A program made the position numbers and the translations under genes. The notes under the pieces are model-generated. The model made no database searches and was not told the origin of the DNA. It saw only the letters and a program-made list of their open reading frames with translations. From NCBI RefSeq assembly GCF_007489275.1, contig NZ_VLNR01000011.1, forward strand, positions 1-64,000: a stretch of DNA of 64,000 nt. Reading direction: 5' to 3'. Of this stretch, positions 53,263-62,167 are shown piece by piece. Position 1 is the stretch's first letter. Every line of letters starts with the position of its first letter. Source of the DNA: Aquimarina algiphila (GTDB lineage: Bacteria > Bacteroidota > Bacteroidia > Flavobacteriales > Flavobacteriaceae).

Positions 53263-53430
53263 ATGAAAAGAATCAAAAAATTACATGGAGCCAAAGTGCT
53301 TTCAAAAAAAGATCAAAGTACTATTATTGGCAATGGTCTTGTTATCTGCTTGGTATTCTGCCCTACATATTGTGTATGTATAGGTGATCGATGTGAATAT
53401 CGCGATGGAAGAAATTGCTCTGCTCTATAA
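53263..53430 (+). CDS. Cys-rich peptide with GG-like leader (P2)
   Basis: A 55-residue peptide too short for usual gene callers. The leader KLHGAKVLSKKDQSTIIGNG is like those of its neighbours, but the cleavage pair is NG instead of GG. The core is 30 residues with six Cys (29, 33, 37, 39, 44, 52), which could form three disulfides. Its position between P1 and P3, and the shared KKDQ leader motif with P3, support it as a real gene. Confidence 0.78.
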   Translation: MKRIKKLHGAKVLSKKDQSTIIGNGLVICLVFCPTYCVCIGDRCEYRDGRNCSAL

Positions 53431-53468
53431 AATTATTAGTTGAATCATAATCTTAAAACCAAAAACAG

Positions 53469-53672
53469 ATGCTAAAGAAAATTTTAAATTTAACAGATAC
53501 CAAGAAAATTGAAAAAAAAGATCAAAAATCAATTTCTGGAGGCCGGATTCCTACATTAAACAAATGTTATCCAAGTAGTGATCCAGAATGTTGTGGAACT
53601 GCTCAGTGGCAATGTGGTATTGGACCTCACAGTGGTGGGTTATTCAACGGTTATTCTTGTGACTGTTTTTAG
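53469..53672 (+). CDS. Cys-rich peptide with double-glycine leader (P3)
   Basis: A 67-residue peptide with leader MLKKILNLTDTKKIEKKDQK then SISGG (residues 1-25) and a 42-residue core with six Cys (KC, ECC, QC, SC, DC). The core has YPSSDPECCGTAQWQCGIG, a knottin- or defensin-like spacing. A strong terminator follows 19 bp after the stop, which closes the peptide operon. Confidence 0.82.
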   Translation: MLKKILNLTDTKKIEKKDQKSISGGRIPTLNKCYPSSDPECCGTAQWQCGIGPHSGGLFNGYSCDCF

Positions 53673-53690
53673 AACTAAATTAAAATTAAA

Positions 53691-53727
53691 AAAGTCCAAC
53701 TCTTATTCTTATTAAAGTTGGACTTTT
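53691..53727 (+). terminator. Rho-independent terminator of the second peptide operon
   Basis: AAAGTCCAACT (53691-53701) pairs with AGTTGGACTTT (53716-53726) and is followed by TTTTTT. It lies directly after P3. Confidence 0.88.
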
Positions 53728-53750
53728 TTTATAGTTAACGACGCTGTACT

Positions 53751-53912
53751 TTAGAGAATAGCTTCAAGCCAGCAAGGTATACTAGATCTTACAGGTTTTG
53801 TATCAGTTATTGTAGGACAACTTTTAGTGAACTCTTCTCCTCCCTTAATTGATGACATGTTATTTAATTTTGTTACCCTAAATTTTTCAATTCCTAATTT
53901 TGATTTTTTCAT
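53751..53912 (-). CDS. Orphan precursor-like peptide, class I lanthipeptide-type leader
   Basis: A 53-residue peptide on the opposite strand. It starts MKKSKLGIEKFRVTKLNNMS and reaches SIKGG at residue 25. The K-x-FxxxKLNNMxxIxGG leader is the pattern of Bacteroidota lanthipeptide-type natural product precursors. The core (EEFTKSCPTITDTKPVRSSI, then PCWLEAIL) has two Cys and several Ser/Thr that could be dehydrated, but no LanB/LanC is in this window. It may be an orphan substrate for enzymes elsewhere or a remnant. Confidence 0.6.
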   Translation of the reverse strand: MKKSKLGIEKFRVTKLNNMSSIKGGEEFTKSCPTITDTKPVRSSIPCWLEAIL

Positions 53913-54023
53913 GTTGAGTTCTTTTTATAATTATATCATTTTAAAAGTACATAATTATTAAAAATGATAGATTACAAAAATCCAAAAGACTCTACGTTTT
54001 CAGGAATTCGTATCAAAAAACAA

Positions 54024-55724
54024 CTACATTTCTTCATTAGTCATTTCTCCTATTTTCTTAACAAAATAAGAGGGATGAATTCCTGTGCTTTTATAAAAAG
54101 CTTTAGAAAAAGCTTGAGTAGTATTAAACCCAACTTCTGAACCTATTGCTTTAACAGTATAATTTCTAAATTTCCGATCCAATTTGAGTTTCTCTACAAC
54201 ACAATTGATTCTTAAATCATTAATATAATTGCTAAAGTTTTTATTTTTATATGTATTTATAATCTTGGATAGGTATTTAGAATTGGTATCAAACTGTTTT
54301 GACAGGTCATTAATAGTAATGCTTGGATTCAAAAACGCATCACTATTTTCAAATTGCTCCAATCGTTGTAAGACATCATTAACAATATCACTAGATATAC
54401 CAATAGCCCCCGAATTTGCTGTAGTTTTCTCAGAATTATGTTCAATTTTCGAATTCATTACTTCATTAAATCGACGCTTTAATGTTTTTTGTCTTCTATA
54501 ATAATAGATCAATCCCAATAGACTTACTCCCAAAAGTATTGAAACCAACATTAACTGATTAGAGACTTTTACATTCTTATTCTCTAATCCAGATATTACT
54601 CTTTCTTTTTCTTTTAACAACTTAGGCGTATCATATTCTCTTGCTAGCTTTTTACTTAGATATTTATAATTACTATATAGTATACTATCAACTTTTAGGA
54701 GTCTTTCAATATATAATAACTGATTTTTATCATCATTTTTAGATTTATAATAATTAATCAAAAACTCATAAGTTTCCCTAGATTTAGGATGAATATCGTT
54801 TGTGATATTAAATAAAGAATCTACTTTCTTAAAATTTACTATTGCACTGTCTATTTCTTCTTTTTCTAATAATGTTTTTGCATAATAATAGTAAGCCAAT
54901 ATTAAGTTCGGCCTATCTATTTTCATTCTAAAGTTTTTAATAACTTTAGAAATACTATCATATGAAACATCATATTTTTTTAGGTAATATTTATTAATCC
55001 CTTCATTTAATACAAAATCATAGTATTTTACATTATTTCCTGAAAACAGTGATTCTTCTATCCCTAATCTATTATAAAACGTGGCTGAATCATTCTTACC
55101 AACTTTAACATAACCATCTGCTAACGAAAGTAAAGTGATTAAATAATTGTTATTATCTTTTTCTTTAAAATTTCTTTCATTAGCATACATCCAACTTTTT
55201 TTAAAAATTTCAAGAGCTTCTTGATATTCTCCTACTCTACTTTTTAATAAACCTATACTGTATTCCGTTATATAATTAAGTCTAGGCAAACTATCTACAT
55301 ATAGTTTGGCTGTTAAAAAATTATCCAAAGATTTATCAAATTCTCTCTTTTCATAAAAATAAACACCTTTGTTTAAGAAACTCATTCCCAAAAATCTAGA
55401 GTTATTTATCTTCTTAGAAATTTTAATTATACTATCAGAATAAGAAAGAACATTATCATTATTCTCGTTAATAGTTGATAAAAAGAAAAAGCCATTTAAA
55501 ATTTGAATTGTGTCTCTTTCTTTTTTGCCTTTTTTCAAGATAGCTATAGCATAAGAAGTAGACTTAATAGAATCTTGTATATTCTTTATTAGTGAATTTT
55601 GAAGTTGTTTGTATGTTTTATTACTTAAAGAATCTGACTCAACTTCTTTTTGAATTTCTTGTTTAGCATAAGACTGTAATCCAAGACACAATACAGCGAT
55701 TATAATGGTAATCTCTTGTTTCAT
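54024..55724 (-). CDS. Membrane-anchored TPR regulator with AraC-type DNA-binding domain
   Basis: A 566-residue protein with a signal peptide (ITIIIAVLCLGLQSYAK), a periplasmic helical TPR-like region (about 30-390), one TM helix (LMLVSILLGVSLLGLIYYY) and a cytoplasmic AraC HTH domain (about 455-566, with VKAIGSEVGFNTTQAFSKAF and STGIHPSYFVKK). This layout, common in Bacteroidota, lets an extracytoplasmic signal act on transcription. It lies beside several peptide genes and may sense or control them, which is inference. Confidence 0.88.
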   Translation of the reverse strand: MKQEITIIIAVLCLGLQSYAKQEIQKEVESDSLSNKTYKQLQNSLIKNIQDSIKSTSYAIAILKKGKKERDTIQILNGFFFLSTINENNDNVLSYSDSIIKISKKINNSRFLGMSFLNKGVYFYEKREFDKSLDNFLTAKLYVDSLPRLNYITEYSIGLLKSRVGEYQEALEIFKKSWMYANERNFKEKDNNNYLITLLSLADGYVKVGKNDSATFYNRLGIEESLFSGNNVKYYDFVLNEGINKYYLKKYDVSYDSISKVIKNFRMKIDRPNLILAYYYYAKTLLEKEEIDSAIVNFKKVDSLFNITNDIHPKSRETYEFLINYYKSKNDDKNQLLYIERLLKVDSILYSNYKYLSKKLAREYDTPKLLKEKERVISGLENKNVKVSNQLMLVSILLGVSLLGLIYYYRRQKTLKRRFNEVMNSKIEHNSEKTTANSGAIGISSDIVNDVLQRLEQFENSDAFLNPSITINDLSKQFDTNSKYLSKIINTYKNKNFSNYINDLRINCVVEKLKLDRKFRNYTVKAIGSEVGFNTTQAFSKAFYKSTGIHPSYFVKKIGEMTNEEM

Positions 55725-56026
55725 AAGCTAATCTTACATTGAATTTGAACTAGTAAACATGAATTAAAAAACCAACCTAGCTTATAGTCCTGAATTTGTG
55801 CAATTGTATAGAATATAAATATAATATTTTTTGATGTTAGGCTTCTTCAAAAAACAAAAATTACACCTTCATTATAAGCCAGAGTTTTATCACATAATAT
55901 ACTCATACGGATTCGCGGAATTCATAGTACGTTTTCATGAATGCTTATTTACTTCCTTTGTTTTACCCTTATCTGCTGATCTATATTTGAGTTGAAAAAT
56001 TAATCTAAAAACAAAATTTTATCATT
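55725..56026. other. 302-bp intergenic region with divergent promoters
   Basis: It separates the TPR-AraC gene on minus and the small peptide gene on plus, so both promoters should be here. No consensus element was clear and no RNA gene is seen. Confidence 0.5.
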
Positions 56027-56194
56027 ATGAAAAATTCAAGTTTAGAAAGCCTTAGGTCTTTTGAAATGTCAAGAAGTGTAGCAATAACTGTAAATGGAGG
56101 CGGTCCTAGAAGAAAATGTATTAGAACTGCTAGGTTAAACGGAAACCAATTTTTAATACCACTTTGTAAAGAGTTACCAAAAGGAAATTACTAA
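56027..56194 (+). CDS. Small peptide with GGG leader boundary (candidate secreted peptide)
   Basis: A 55-residue peptide. The leader-like part is LESLRSFEMSRSVAITVNGG (6-25), followed by G-P-R-R-K-C and a 30-residue basic core with two Cys (31, 47). It stands alone and is closed by its own terminator at 56220-56263, which supports a real gene. The leader differs from P1-P3, so it may use another protease or be a different family. The likely fate is export after cleavage at the GG, which is inference. Confidence 0.68.
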   Translation: MKNSSLESLRSFEMSRSVAITVNGGGPRRKCIRTARLNGNQFLIPLCKELPKGNY

Positions 56195-56219
56195 TTTCCG
56201 AAAAGTTCGTAATTAAAAT

Positions 56220-56263
56220 CTTCTGGAGAATTATATCAAAGTATGCATTCAGAAGGTTTTTTT
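56220..56263 (+). terminator. Rho-independent terminator of the small peptide gene
   Basis: CTTCTGGA (56220-56227) pairs with TTCAGAAG (56248-56255), with one G-T pair, and is followed by GTTTTTTT. It is 25 bp after the stop of the peptide gene. Confidence 0.75.
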
Positions 56264-56366
56264 ATTAACCATAATTACGCCCGCTAATAATGGATTTCAA
56301 TACATCTAGACTACACTCTATGTGATAGATTAAAAATATTAGCCCTTTTCAGGATCATCTTAAACC

Positions 56367-57479
56367 TTAATTTTTCACATCCAAGGCATCCCTAAGTGCA
56401 TTTCCTATTAACATAAAGGCCATCACCAAACTCATAATGCCTAAACCCGGTATAATAGCGAGATAAGCTTTACCCAAAATAATATAAGAATAATGATCCT
56501 TGATCATAGCACCCCAACTCGGCATTGGAGGCTGAGCTCCTATCCCCAAGAAACTGAGTCCGCTCTCGATAAGTATTGCGCCTGCAAAGTTAGCCGCAGA
56601 AATCACAATTACAGGAGCTAAACTATTAGGTAATATATGTCGCGTTATGATTCTAAAGTTTGTAAATCCAAGCGCTTTGGCCGCTGTTACATACTGCATT
56701 TGTTTTACACCTAATACCTGTCCTCTAACTACACGAGCTACTTCTACCCACATGGTTAAACCAACAGCAATAAAAACTTGCCAAAATCCTTTTCCTAATG
56801 CCAAAGTAATAGCGATTACAAGTAGCAAAGTGGGAATTGACCAAGTAACATTTATCAACCACATAATCATAGCATCTATTTTACCTCCAAAATAACCAGC
56901 AATTGCTCCAAGTGATATTCCTAAAATCAAAGAAATCAATACCGCAACAAAACCTATTGAAAACGAAATACGAATACCGATCAACATTCTACTTAACAAA
57001 TCTCTCCCGTATTTGTCGGTACCTAATATAAACCTTTGGTCTGCAATATATTCTTTAACTATTTCTTCTTGTGTCAAGCCTTCTGGAAAACGCCCTAATT
57101 TGATGTCTTTTGATAATTCTATCACTTCTCCTTCACTATATGGAGAAATCTTTAATACATCATCTTCAAAACTATATCGTTCTATAGGGAGCTCTGTATC
57201 TGAGTTTTTTTCTCCAAAAAAAACTTTATCCAAAAATGATTGATCAGAGACATCCTGAGAAGGAATAGTAAGCATTTTAACCTTAAACCCTGGAGGTTTT
57301 GAATGAATCGATAAGTGCATCTGATTAGCATATTGCGAATCATCAGGAGCAAAAACATAAGCAAAGACAGCTATAATAGCACAAAAAACAATAAAGTAAA
57401 AACTCAAAACGCCCCAAAAATTCTTTTTGAATTTCTGGAGCGCTAGTGTACTTAAAGAGTTTGACTTTGCTTTGGGCAT
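56367..57479 (-). CDS. OppC/DppC-like ABC transporter permease
   Basis: A 370-residue permease. The N-terminus has the OppC-type basic segment and TM1 (about 18-38). A ~90-residue extracytoplasmic insert follows, then the permease domain with DKYGRDLLSRMLIGIRISFS and the EAA loop EVARVVRGQVLGVKQMQYVT, next to AAKALGFTNF. It imports di- or oligopeptides with partners that are not in this window. It starts 7 bp after the Prc gene, so they share a transcript. Confidence 0.9.
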   Translation of the reverse strand: MPKAKSNSLSTLALQKFKKNFWGVLSFYFIVFCAIIAVFAYVFAPDDSQYANQMHLSIHSKPPGFKVKMLTIPSQDVSDQSFLDKVFFGEKNSDTELPIERYSFEDDVLKISPYSEGEVIELSKDIKLGRFPEGLTQEEIVKEYIADQRFILGTDKYGRDLLSRMLIGIRISFSIGFVAVLISLILGISLGAIAGYFGGKIDAMIMWLINVTWSIPTLLLVIAITLALGKGFWQVFIAVGLTMWVEVARVVRGQVLGVKQMQYVTAAKALGFTNFRIITRHILPNSLAPVIVISAANFAGAILIESGLSFLGIGAQPPMPSWGAMIKDHYSYIILGKAYLAIIPGLGIMSLVMAFMLIGNALRDALDVKN

Positions 57480-57486
57480 TAATACA

Positions 57487-59622
57487 TTAATTCTTTACCG
57501 TAAGTGGGTTTTTAGATCTTCTAATATTATTGATCTTTAAATCCTCAAGTACGCTAATTGCCTCTTCTACATAAACATCTTTACTAAGGCTCTGATGCCA
57601 TCTTTTTCTCTTCTCTGCCAAAACAGAATCTGCACTCATTAGATTCTTTTCATAAGGTAAAGATTCAAAAGTAAGATTAGTTTTATAATCATTTATCTTA
57701 TCAAACCGTTCTGCTTGTTTCTCATTAAGAGCTATGTTTAATTTATACTTACTGTATTGTAAAGAATAATTGTTTATATCTCTTTTTTGACTCACCCATT
57801 TTGCGTTTTCGTCTATCAACTTTAATTGATCATTCTTTGACATACGTTCTTTACTATTATTGATCGTTTGATCAAAATCAATATAGCCATCCCAAATTGA
57901 GTAATCAGCTGCTGCTATTTTATCCCAAGGAAGTGGATTCTCCTGATCTTTTTCACCAATATCAATATAACTATAACGATCTGGAACTACTACATCACTT
58001 TTTACTCCCTCTAGTTGCGTTGATCCTCCATTAACTCTATAAAATTTCTGAGTAGTAAGTTTTAACGCTCCAAGATCTCCAAAATCATTGCTTCGCATCC
58101 AACGGTTAAGATCCATTACATTTTGAACAGTTCCTTTACCATAAGTTTGCTTACTCCCAATAATAATGGCTCTTTTATAGTCCTGCATTGCTGCTGCCAA
58201 AATCTCTGAAGCAGAAGCTGACAATTCATTTACCAAAATTACTAATGGACCATCCCAAAGAATATTCCTATCCTTATCACTTAACACTTCTGGAGATTCT
58301 CCTTTTGTTCGTACTTGAACTATTGGTCCTTTTTCTATAAATAAACCTGCAATATCGACAACAGTCTGTAATGACCCTCCCCCATTATCACGCAAATCAA
58401 TCACCAAACCATCCATGTCTTGTTCTTTAAGACGGATAATCTCTTGTTTTACATCTTTGGCAGCATTACGTTGATTATAATCTTGCATATTAAAATAGAA
58501 CTTAGGAAGATTAACAATTCCATAAGTTTTATCATTTTTCTTTACTACAGATGATTTTGCATAGGTCTCTTCCAGTTCTACAACATCTCTAACAATATCT
58601 ATAATTTCAGTAGTACCGTCTACTTTCTTTACTGTTAATGTTACTTTTGTTCCTTTAGGTCCTTTTATTAGACTAACTGCATCATCAAGGCGCATTCCAA
58701 CAATGCTTACTGGCTCTTCTTCTTCTTCCTGCTTTACTTTCATAATAAGATCTCCCACTTCAACTTCATTACCTCTCCATGCCGGACCTCCAGAAATAAT
58801 TTCTACAATCTTAACATTATCATTTTTTTTCTGAAGTCTTGCTCCTATACCTTCTAATTTTCCAGACATCGCGATATCGAACCTATCTTTATCTTGAGGA
58901 GCAAAATAAAACGTATGCGGATCAAATTCTTCTACAATAGAATTTATATAAATAGAAAACCAATCTTTTCTTTCCAGGTCATCAGCAAACTCAAAATATT
59001 CCTTCAAAGAAGTTTTGGTAATTTCTCGAGCCTCACTTTCTAAAACAATAGATGTTTTACGATTGTAATCACTGTTTTTGGTAACAGAATCTATTTGTTC
59101 TTCTACTTTATCATAATAGCTGGATAACGCATTAAATTTAAGTTGCAGCCTCCATCGATCTTTCATTTGATCTTTAGTTTCTACATAAGGTAGATTTTCA
59201 TAATCTGTATTGATTTCTTCATCTTTTTCAAAATTGAAAGGATGTTCCAAAATCTCCTTATGCAATCTTCTTGCATCAGCCATTCTGTCTTGCAAACGAT
59301 CATATGTCAGATTAAAGAAAGTAATTTCCTTATTTCTAATTTCATCATCAATCAATTTTTCATATTTCTTAAACTCTTCAATATCACTCTTAAAGAAATA
59401 ACGCTTTAAAGGATCTAAAGCATCAATATAATCAGTGAAGACTTCTTTAGAAAAATCATCATTTATATCTTTTGCATCATAATGCCCTTTACCTAAGACA
59501 TAACTTATTAAATCAATTAGTAATTTGTCTTTATCCGGATCGTTTTCAACCTTAGAAGTAAAACTACAAGAAGCCGCCGAAACGATTACGGTAAGCATCA
59601 AAATCAAAAAACTCTTTTTCAT
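57487..59622 (-). CDS. prc: Carboxy-terminal processing protease (Prc/tail-specific, S41)
   Basis: A 711-residue periplasmic protease. The signal has a probable lipobox (MLTVIVSAASC). The N-terminal helical region is followed by a PDZ domain (GIGARLQKKNDNVKIVEIIS) and the S41 catalytic domain with Ser and Lys of NELSASASEILAAAMQ and YGKGTVQ. It has a DUF3340-type C-terminal part. It degrades envelope proteins or trims their C-termini. The permease gene downstream and surE divergent upstream match common flavobacterial order. Confidence 0.93.
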   Translation of the reverse strand: MKKSFLILMLTVIVSAASCSFTSKVENDPDKDKLLIDLISYVLGKGHYDAKDINDDFSKEVFTDYIDALDPLKRYFFKSDIEEFKKYEKLIDDEIRNKEITFFNLTYDRLQDRMADARRLHKEILEHPFNFEKDEEINTDYENLPYVETKDQMKDRWRLQLKFNALSSYYDKVEEQIDSVTKNSDYNRKTSIVLESEAREITKTSLKEYFEFADDLERKDWFSIYINSIVEEFDPHTFYFAPQDKDRFDIAMSGKLEGIGARLQKKNDNVKIVEIISGGPAWRGNEVEVGDLIMKVKQEEEEEPVSIVGMRLDDAVSLIKGPKGTKVTLTVKKVDGTTEIIDIVRDVVELEETYAKSSVVKKNDKTYGIVNLPKFYFNMQDYNQRNAAKDVKQEIIRLKEQDMDGLVIDLRDNGGGSLQTVVDIAGLFIEKGPIVQVRTKGESPEVLSDKDRNILWDGPLVILVNELSASASEILAAAMQDYKRAIIIGSKQTYGKGTVQNVMDLNRWMRSNDFGDLGALKLTTQKFYRVNGGSTQLEGVKSDVVVPDRYSYIDIGEKDQENPLPWDKIAAADYSIWDGYIDFDQTINNSKERMSKNDQLKLIDENAKWVSQKRDINNYSLQYSKYKLNIALNEKQAERFDKINDYKTNLTFESLPYEKNLMSADSVLAEKRKRWHQSLSKDVYVEEAISVLEDLKINNIRRSKNPLTVKN

Positions 59623-59883
59623 ACGCTCATTTAATTTAGGGATTCAAGGCAAAATACATTAAAAATCGTGCCAATAACTCGTAATATTACTAAATTTTTC
59701 TTAAATGAACTAATATTATTTCTCTCTCTTCAATCCCTTACTGTTTCATTGATTTATCCATATCAATTTTATAAGGATTAAATCAAATTTGTTAATTCTC
59801 ATTTTATGCACCCCGAACTTTACTAAACTATCTTATTTCATATAAAAAAGTGTATTTTTACCAGTACAAAAAAGACCTTTTCT

Positions 59884-60666
59884 ATGACTCAAAAAAGACC
59901 CTTGATCTTAGTAACTAATGATGATGGAATTAATGCCCCAGGGATACGAGCATTAATACAAGTGATGAATGAAATTGGAGAGGTGGTCGTTGTCGCACCG
60001 GATAGTCCACAAAGTGGAATGGGGCATGCCATTACTATAAACAGCACCTTATATTGTGATCCTGTTATTGTTAATAAAAATTCACCACAAAAAGAATATA
60101 GCTGTTCTGGAACTCCAGTAGATTGTGTAAAAATGGCAGCTCGCCAAATTCTTGATAGAAAACCAGACTTATGTGTCAGTGGTATCAATCATGGTTCAAA
60201 CTCTGCTATTAATGTCATTTATTCTGGGACAATGAGTGCTGCTGTTGAAGCTGGTATCGAAGGGATTCCTGCTATTGGTTTTTCTTTACTTAACTATGCA
60301 ATGGATGCCGATTTTGAACCTTCAAAGAAATATGTGAAAACTATTGTAGAAAATGTACTCAAAAATGGGTTACCAAAGGGAGTAGTCCTTAATGTTAATA
60401 TTCCTAAATTATCCAAAAACGAAATAAAAGGAATCAAAATATGTCGACAAGCAAATGCACATTGGGTTGAAGAATTTGACAAGAGAACAAATCCTATGGG
60501 ACGAGAATACTACTGGCTTTCTGGTAAATTTATTAATGAAGACGAAGGTGAAGATACTGACGAATGGGCACTAGGACAAGGATATGTTTCTGTAGTACCT
60601 ACACAATTTGACCTTACTGCGCATCAATTTATAAAAGAACTAAACAATTGGCCATTACATGATTAA
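59884..60666 (+). CDS. surE: 5'/3'-nucleotidase SurE
   Basis: A 260-residue survival protein E. The metal-binding N-terminus is LVTNDDGINAPGI (both Asp), with the Asn of SGINHGSNSA and the acid-phosphatase-like GTMSAAVEAGIEG. It dephosphorylates nucleoside monophosphates. It overlaps the next small gene by 8 bp. The promoter is in the 261-bp gap shared with prc. Confidence 0.95.
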   Translation: MTQKRPLILVTNDDGINAPGIRALIQVMNEIGEVVVVAPDSPQSGMGHAITINSTLYCDPVIVNKNSPQKEYSCSGTPVDCVKMAARQILDRKPDLCVSGINHGSNSAINVIYSGTMSAAVEAGIEGIPAIGFSLLNYAMDADFEPSKKYVKTIVENVLKNGLPKGVVLNVNIPKLSKNEIKGIKICRQANAHWVEEFDKRTNPMGREYYWLSGKFINEDEGEDTDEWALGQGYVSVVPTQFDLTAHQFIKELNNWPLHD

Positions 60667-60955
60667 AAAAGAAATTCTTATCGGTGTTCTTACCGGTTTA
60701 TTTGCTAATAGTATAGGGTTTATCTTATGCGTATTTATTTTTTCTGCATTAAGCGCCCAAACATTATCATTTTCTGAAACTATAAAAGCTTCACTACAAA
60801 ATGACTCCTTTGGAAGTTTGATTGTTCTTGGAGCAATCCCAAACCTGGTTCTTTTCTTTCTATTTTTAAGAAAAAACAGAATATATCGATCTCGTGGCGT
60901 GCTTCTTGCTACACTTATTGCAGCTATTTGTATTGCAATTAGTAAATTTGGTTAA
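60659..60955 (+). CDS. Small membrane protein between surE and lpxB
   Basis: A 98-residue protein with about three TM helices (GVLTGLFANSIGFILCVFIF, SLIVLGAIPNLVLFFLFL and a C-terminal one) and few loops. It overlaps surE by 8 bp and precedes lpxB by 89 bp. The function is unknown; a role in the outer membrane pathway is only suggested by position. Confidence 0.72.
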   Translation: MIKKEILIGVLTGLFANSIGFILCVFIFSALSAQTLSFSETIKASLQNDSFGSLIVLGAIPNLVLFFLFLRKNRIYRSRGVLLATLIAAICIAISKFG

Positions 60956-61044
60956 TCTTAAAAAAACACAATAACAATTTACATAAGACCTAATGCATAT
61001 TAACCCATTACATCTGATCATTAAAAAAGAAAAAATATAACCAG

Positions 61045-62157
61045 ATGAAATACTATATTATAGCAGGAGAAGCATCTGGTGACTTACACGGTGCAAATCT
61101 CATGAAATCTATTCTTAAAGAAGACCCAAAAGCAGAATTTAGGTTTTGGGGTGGTGATCTCATGCAGGCTGTTGGCGGATCAATGGTAAAGCATTACAGA
61201 GATCTTGCATTTATGGGTTTTATAGAAGTTCTTCTTAACTTATTTACTATCCTAAAAAACATAAAACTTTGCAAAAGAGATATTCTCGAATATCAACCAG
61301 ATGTCATTGTTTTTATTGACTATCCCGGTTTCAATTTACGAATTGCAGAATGGGCAAAAGAAAAAGGGTTTAGAACACACTATTATATTTCTCCTCAGAT
61401 ATGGGCATGGAAAGAAGGTAGGATAAAAAGCATCAAAAGATGTGTGGATATGATGTATGTAATTCTTCCTTTTGAAAAATCTTTTTATGAAGACAAACAC
61501 GAATTTCCCGTCCAATTTGTAGGACACCCATTGATTGATGCAATTGCAGATCACAAACAAATCCTACCCGAAGTTTTTAAAAAGAAGCATAACTTAGATG
61601 ATCGACCAATCATTGCTATATTACCGGGAAGCAGAAAGCAAGAAATTAGAAAAATGCTTGAAGTAATGCTAACTGTGGTAGATGATTTTCCTGATCATCA
61701 ATTTGTAATTGCCGGAGCTCCCAGTCAGGATGCATCTTTCTATTCTCCTTTTATTAAACAACAAGGAGTTCATCTTATCATGAATCAAACTTATGATCTG
61801 TTAAGTTTAAGTAATGCCGCTTTGGTGACCTCGGGAACAGCTACCCTGGAGACTGCTTTGTTTAAAGTACCTGAAGTGGTGTGCTATAAAGGAAGTTATA
61901 TTTCATATCAAATTGCAAAACGAGTAATTAACTTAGATTATATATCTTTAGTAAATCTCATTATGGATAAACCTGTAGTAACAGAACTTATACAGGATGA
62001 TTTTAACACTAAACGTCTAAAAGAAGAGCTTAGCATCATTATTGATGATTATAAAAGAGCTGTTATGTTTTTAGATTATTATGATTTGGAAAAGAAACTT
62101 GGAGGAAGAGGTGCAAATGACAAAACCGCCAAGTTAATTGTCGAGTCTATACAATAA
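61045..62157 (+). CDS. lpxB: Lipid-A-disaccharide synthase
   Basis: A 370-residue glycosyltransferase family 19 enzyme, joining UDP-2,3-diacylglucosamine and lipid X in lipid A synthesis. Motifs: YIIAGEASGDLHGANLMKS at the start, VFIDYPGFNLRIAEWAK, HYYISPQIWAWKEGRIKSIK, VGHPL, LPGSRKQEI and SGTATLETALFKVP. The length is typical. The stop is 11 bp before the lipoprotein start, consistent with co-transcription. Confidence 0.96.
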   Translation: MKYYIIAGEASGDLHGANLMKSILKEDPKAEFRFWGGDLMQAVGGSMVKHYRDLAFMGFIEVLLNLFTILKNIKLCKRDILEYQPDVIVFIDYPGFNLRIAEWAKEKGFRTHYYISPQIWAWKEGRIKSIKRCVDMMYVILPFEKSFYEDKHEFPVQFVGHPLIDAIADHKQILPEVFKKKHNLDDRPIIAILPGSRKQEIRKMLEVMLTVVDDFPDHQFVIAGAPSQDASFYSPFIKQQGVHLIMNQTYDLLSLSNAALVTSGTATLETALFKVPEVVCYKGSYISYQIAKRVINLDYISLVNLIMDKPVVTELIQDDFNTKRLKEELSIIIDDYKRAVMFLDYYDLEKKLGGRGANDKTAKLIVESIQ

Positions 62158-62167
62158 AACACCCCAA

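Noticed and set aside
62138-62167. Longer start for the NlpC/P60 protein at 62138
   Set aside because: It overlaps the end of lpxB and hides the lipoprotein signal that starts at 62168.
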